Shown here piece after piece: positions 62,787 through 64,000 of a DNA stretch of 64,000 nucleotides (positions are counted from its first letter, which is position 1; every line of letters starts with the position of its first letter). The notes under the pieces were generated by a model. That model did not search any database and was not told the DNA's origin. It saw nothing but the letters and a program-made list of their open reading frames with translations. Both the position numbers and the translations under genes were made by a program. Origin of the DNA: Thiothrix nivea DSM 5205 (GTDB lineage: Bacteria > Pseudomonadota > Gammaproteobacteria > Thiotrichales > Thiotrichaceae); assembly GCF_000260135.1 (NCBI RefSeq), contig NZ_JH651384.1, positions 1,987,693-2,051,692 of the forward strand, in the 5' to 3' direction.

Positions 62787-62959
62787 ACAGCCTGACCCTA
62801 AAATCAGGGTTTACGCTTGAAAAAGCCGCCGATTGCACCATTTTTACAACAACTAAAGTGCATTTTTGCCACACAATGGTAAGATGGGAAACTTTTGCAG
62901 AGCCACCAAAAGAGCATCCTGTTACTTAAGGACCCGGGCAGCCACATTACTGGAGATAA

Positions 62960-64000
62960 ATGATCATGCATACACGTTACCGCGTTCTGGCAGGTGCCAT
63001 TGCCGGGGTACTGGTAGGCGCTACCGCAAGCGTCAGCCTGAATGTCTTTGCTTTCAGGCAAACCATTGAAAACCAGCCCTCCCTCGATGATCTTCAACAA
63101 TTCTCGGAAGTCTATTCCCGCATTAAGGAAAACTATGTTGAGGATGTCAAGGATAAGGATCTGATGACCAATGCCATCCGCGGGATGCTTAGCGGCCTTG
63201 ACCCCCATTCCGCCTACCTGGATGAAGAAGAATTCAAAGAACTGCAAGTCGGCACCAGCGGCGAATTTGGCGGACTGGGCATCGAAGTTGGCATGGAAGA
63301 CGGCTTCGTCAAGGTCATCTCCCCGATTGATGACACCCCCGCGCAAAAGGCAGGCTTGCAGGCAGGCGACCTGATCATCCGCCTGGACGAAACTCCCGTC
63401 AAAGGCATGACCCTGAATGAAGCCGTCAAGGTCATGCGTGGCAAACCCGACACCAACATTGACCTGATGGTGGTACGCGAAGGCAAGGACAAACCCTTCA
63501 AGGTCAGTATCAAACGCGCCATCATTCAGGTCAAAAGCGTCAAACAACGGATGCTGGAGCCTGGTTACGGCTACATCCGCGTCACCAGTTTCCAGGCCAA
63601 AACCACTGAAGCCCTGATGGAGGCCGCCGAAACCCTGAAAAAAGAGAACAAAGGCAAATTACGCGGCCTGGTACTGGATTTGCGCAACAACCCCGGCGGT
63701 GTGCTCAACGCTGCTGTAGGTGTCTCCGACGCATTCCTTGAATCCGGCAAAATCGTTTACACCGAAGGTCGGGTAGAAGACGCCAAGATGGAATACACCG
63801 CCAACAAAGGTGACATCATCGAAAACGCCCCCATCGTCGTGCTGGTCAACCAGGGGTCAGCCTCCGCCTCGGAAATCGTCGCGGGCGCACTCAAAGACCA
63901 CAAGCGCGCCCTGATTGTTGGTCAAAAAACCTTCGGCAAAGGGTCTGTCCAGACCGTCTTGCCTCTGGATGAAAAGACCGCCGTCAAACTGACCACCGCC
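62960..64000 (+). CDS. ctpA: C-terminal processing peptidase, S41 family (3' end outside the window)
   Basis: About 347 residues before the window edge. The start is ATG at 62960 (GGAG four bases upstream) or the in-frame ATG at 62966. N-terminal signal anchor (VLAGAIAGVLVGATASVSLN), DPHSAYLDEEEFKELQVGTS, a PDZ domain (about 95-180: FGGLGIEVGMEDGFVKVISP, AGLQAGDLIIRLDETPVKGM), then the S41 catalytic core (LRGLVLDLRNNPGGVLNAAV; nucleophile Ser in VNQGSASASEIVAGALKDHK; Lys in VGQKTFGKGSVQTVLPL). It trims exported proteins in the periplasm. The C-terminus lies to the right. Confidence 0.95.
   Translation, partial: MIMHTRYRVLAGAIAGVLVGATASVSLNVFAFRQTIENQPSLDDLQQFSEVYSRIKENYVEDVKDKDLMTNAIRGMLSGLDPHSAYLDEEEFKELQVGTSGEFGGLGIEVGMEDGFVKVISPIDDTPAQKAGLQAGDLIIRLDETPVKGMTLNEAVKVMRGKPDTNIDLMVVREGKDKPFKVSIKRAIIQVKSVKQRMLEPGYGYIRVTSFQAKTTEALMEAAETLKKENKGKLRGLVLDLRNNPGGVLNAAVGVSDAFLESGKIVYTEGRVEDAKMEYTANKGDIIENAPIVVLVNQGSASASEIVAGALKDHKRALIVGQKTFGKGSVQTVLPLDEKTAVKLTTA

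Overview
The window looks like a chromosomal segment of a gammaproteobacterium. Several gene orders are classical for that class: a rhodanese (YibN-like)-grxC-secB-gpsA run, rplU-rpmA close to obgE-proB, and envC next to ctpA. A monomeric NADP isocitrate dehydrogenase, a methionine gamma-lyase, a RtcR/RtcB pair, BTAD regulators and a BigR-like ArsR repressor beside a rhodanese are compatible with a sulfur-oxidising filament of the Thiothrix type. That genus call is inference only; no rRNA or other decisive marker is present.

Layout. 1-4.8 kb is an accessory region. It holds a partial HigB/Gp49-like toxin, an intact tyrosine integrase, the 3' half of a tRNA-Arg(CCG) that marks an attachment site, a P4-type integrase broken by an internal deletion, a ProQ/FinO-like gene whose natural ATG is out of frame across a short (CCAG)4 tract, BrnT/BrnA, and a DUF433/DUF5615 toxin-antitoxin pair cut at its 3' end. 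4.8-6.0 kb is methionine gamma-lyase. 6.2-11.2 kb is an unusual cluster: two paralogous BTAD-type regulators, each convergent with a gene carrying the same uncharacterised domain, followed by a cysteine-rich small protein. 11.2-20 kb holds polA (with a dispersed repeat inserted in frame), the RNA-repair genes rtcR and rtcB with a textbook sigma-54 promoter, a MipA-like porin, a DUF4143 ATPase, and a RelB-like antitoxin with a PIN toxin. 20.1-22.7 kb is one insertion sequence nested inside the transposase of another.

22.7-34.4 kb is mostly ordinary metabolism and envelope genes: a TauE-like permease, icd, TatD, NadA, a two-component system, NfeD with a slipin, and two small exported proteins. 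34.4-43.1 kb is a three-gene minus-strand operon: a TIR-transmembrane-SH3b protein, a YkuD L,D-transpeptidase lipoprotein, and a 1953-residue protein with two alpha/beta-hydrolase domains and a CHAT protease domain. This is the best candidate for an undescribed defence or cell-envelope surveillance system.

43.1-64 kb is largely housekeeping: ogt, a lytic transglycosylase, apaG, proB, obgE, rpmA, rplU, ispB, a rubrerythrin/Fe-S/DUF3501 cluster, a DUF3530 hydrolase, an NlpC/P60 lipoprotein, speD, OsmC, gshB, gpsA, secB, grxC, rhodanese, an ArsR-family regulator, envC and a partial ctpA. A type II restriction-modification pair sits between rpmA and obgE. Two kinds of palindromic repeat occur: a 99-103 bp element found inside polA and again before the rubrerythrin cluster, and a 106 bp perfect-armed palindrome at the 3' end of icd.
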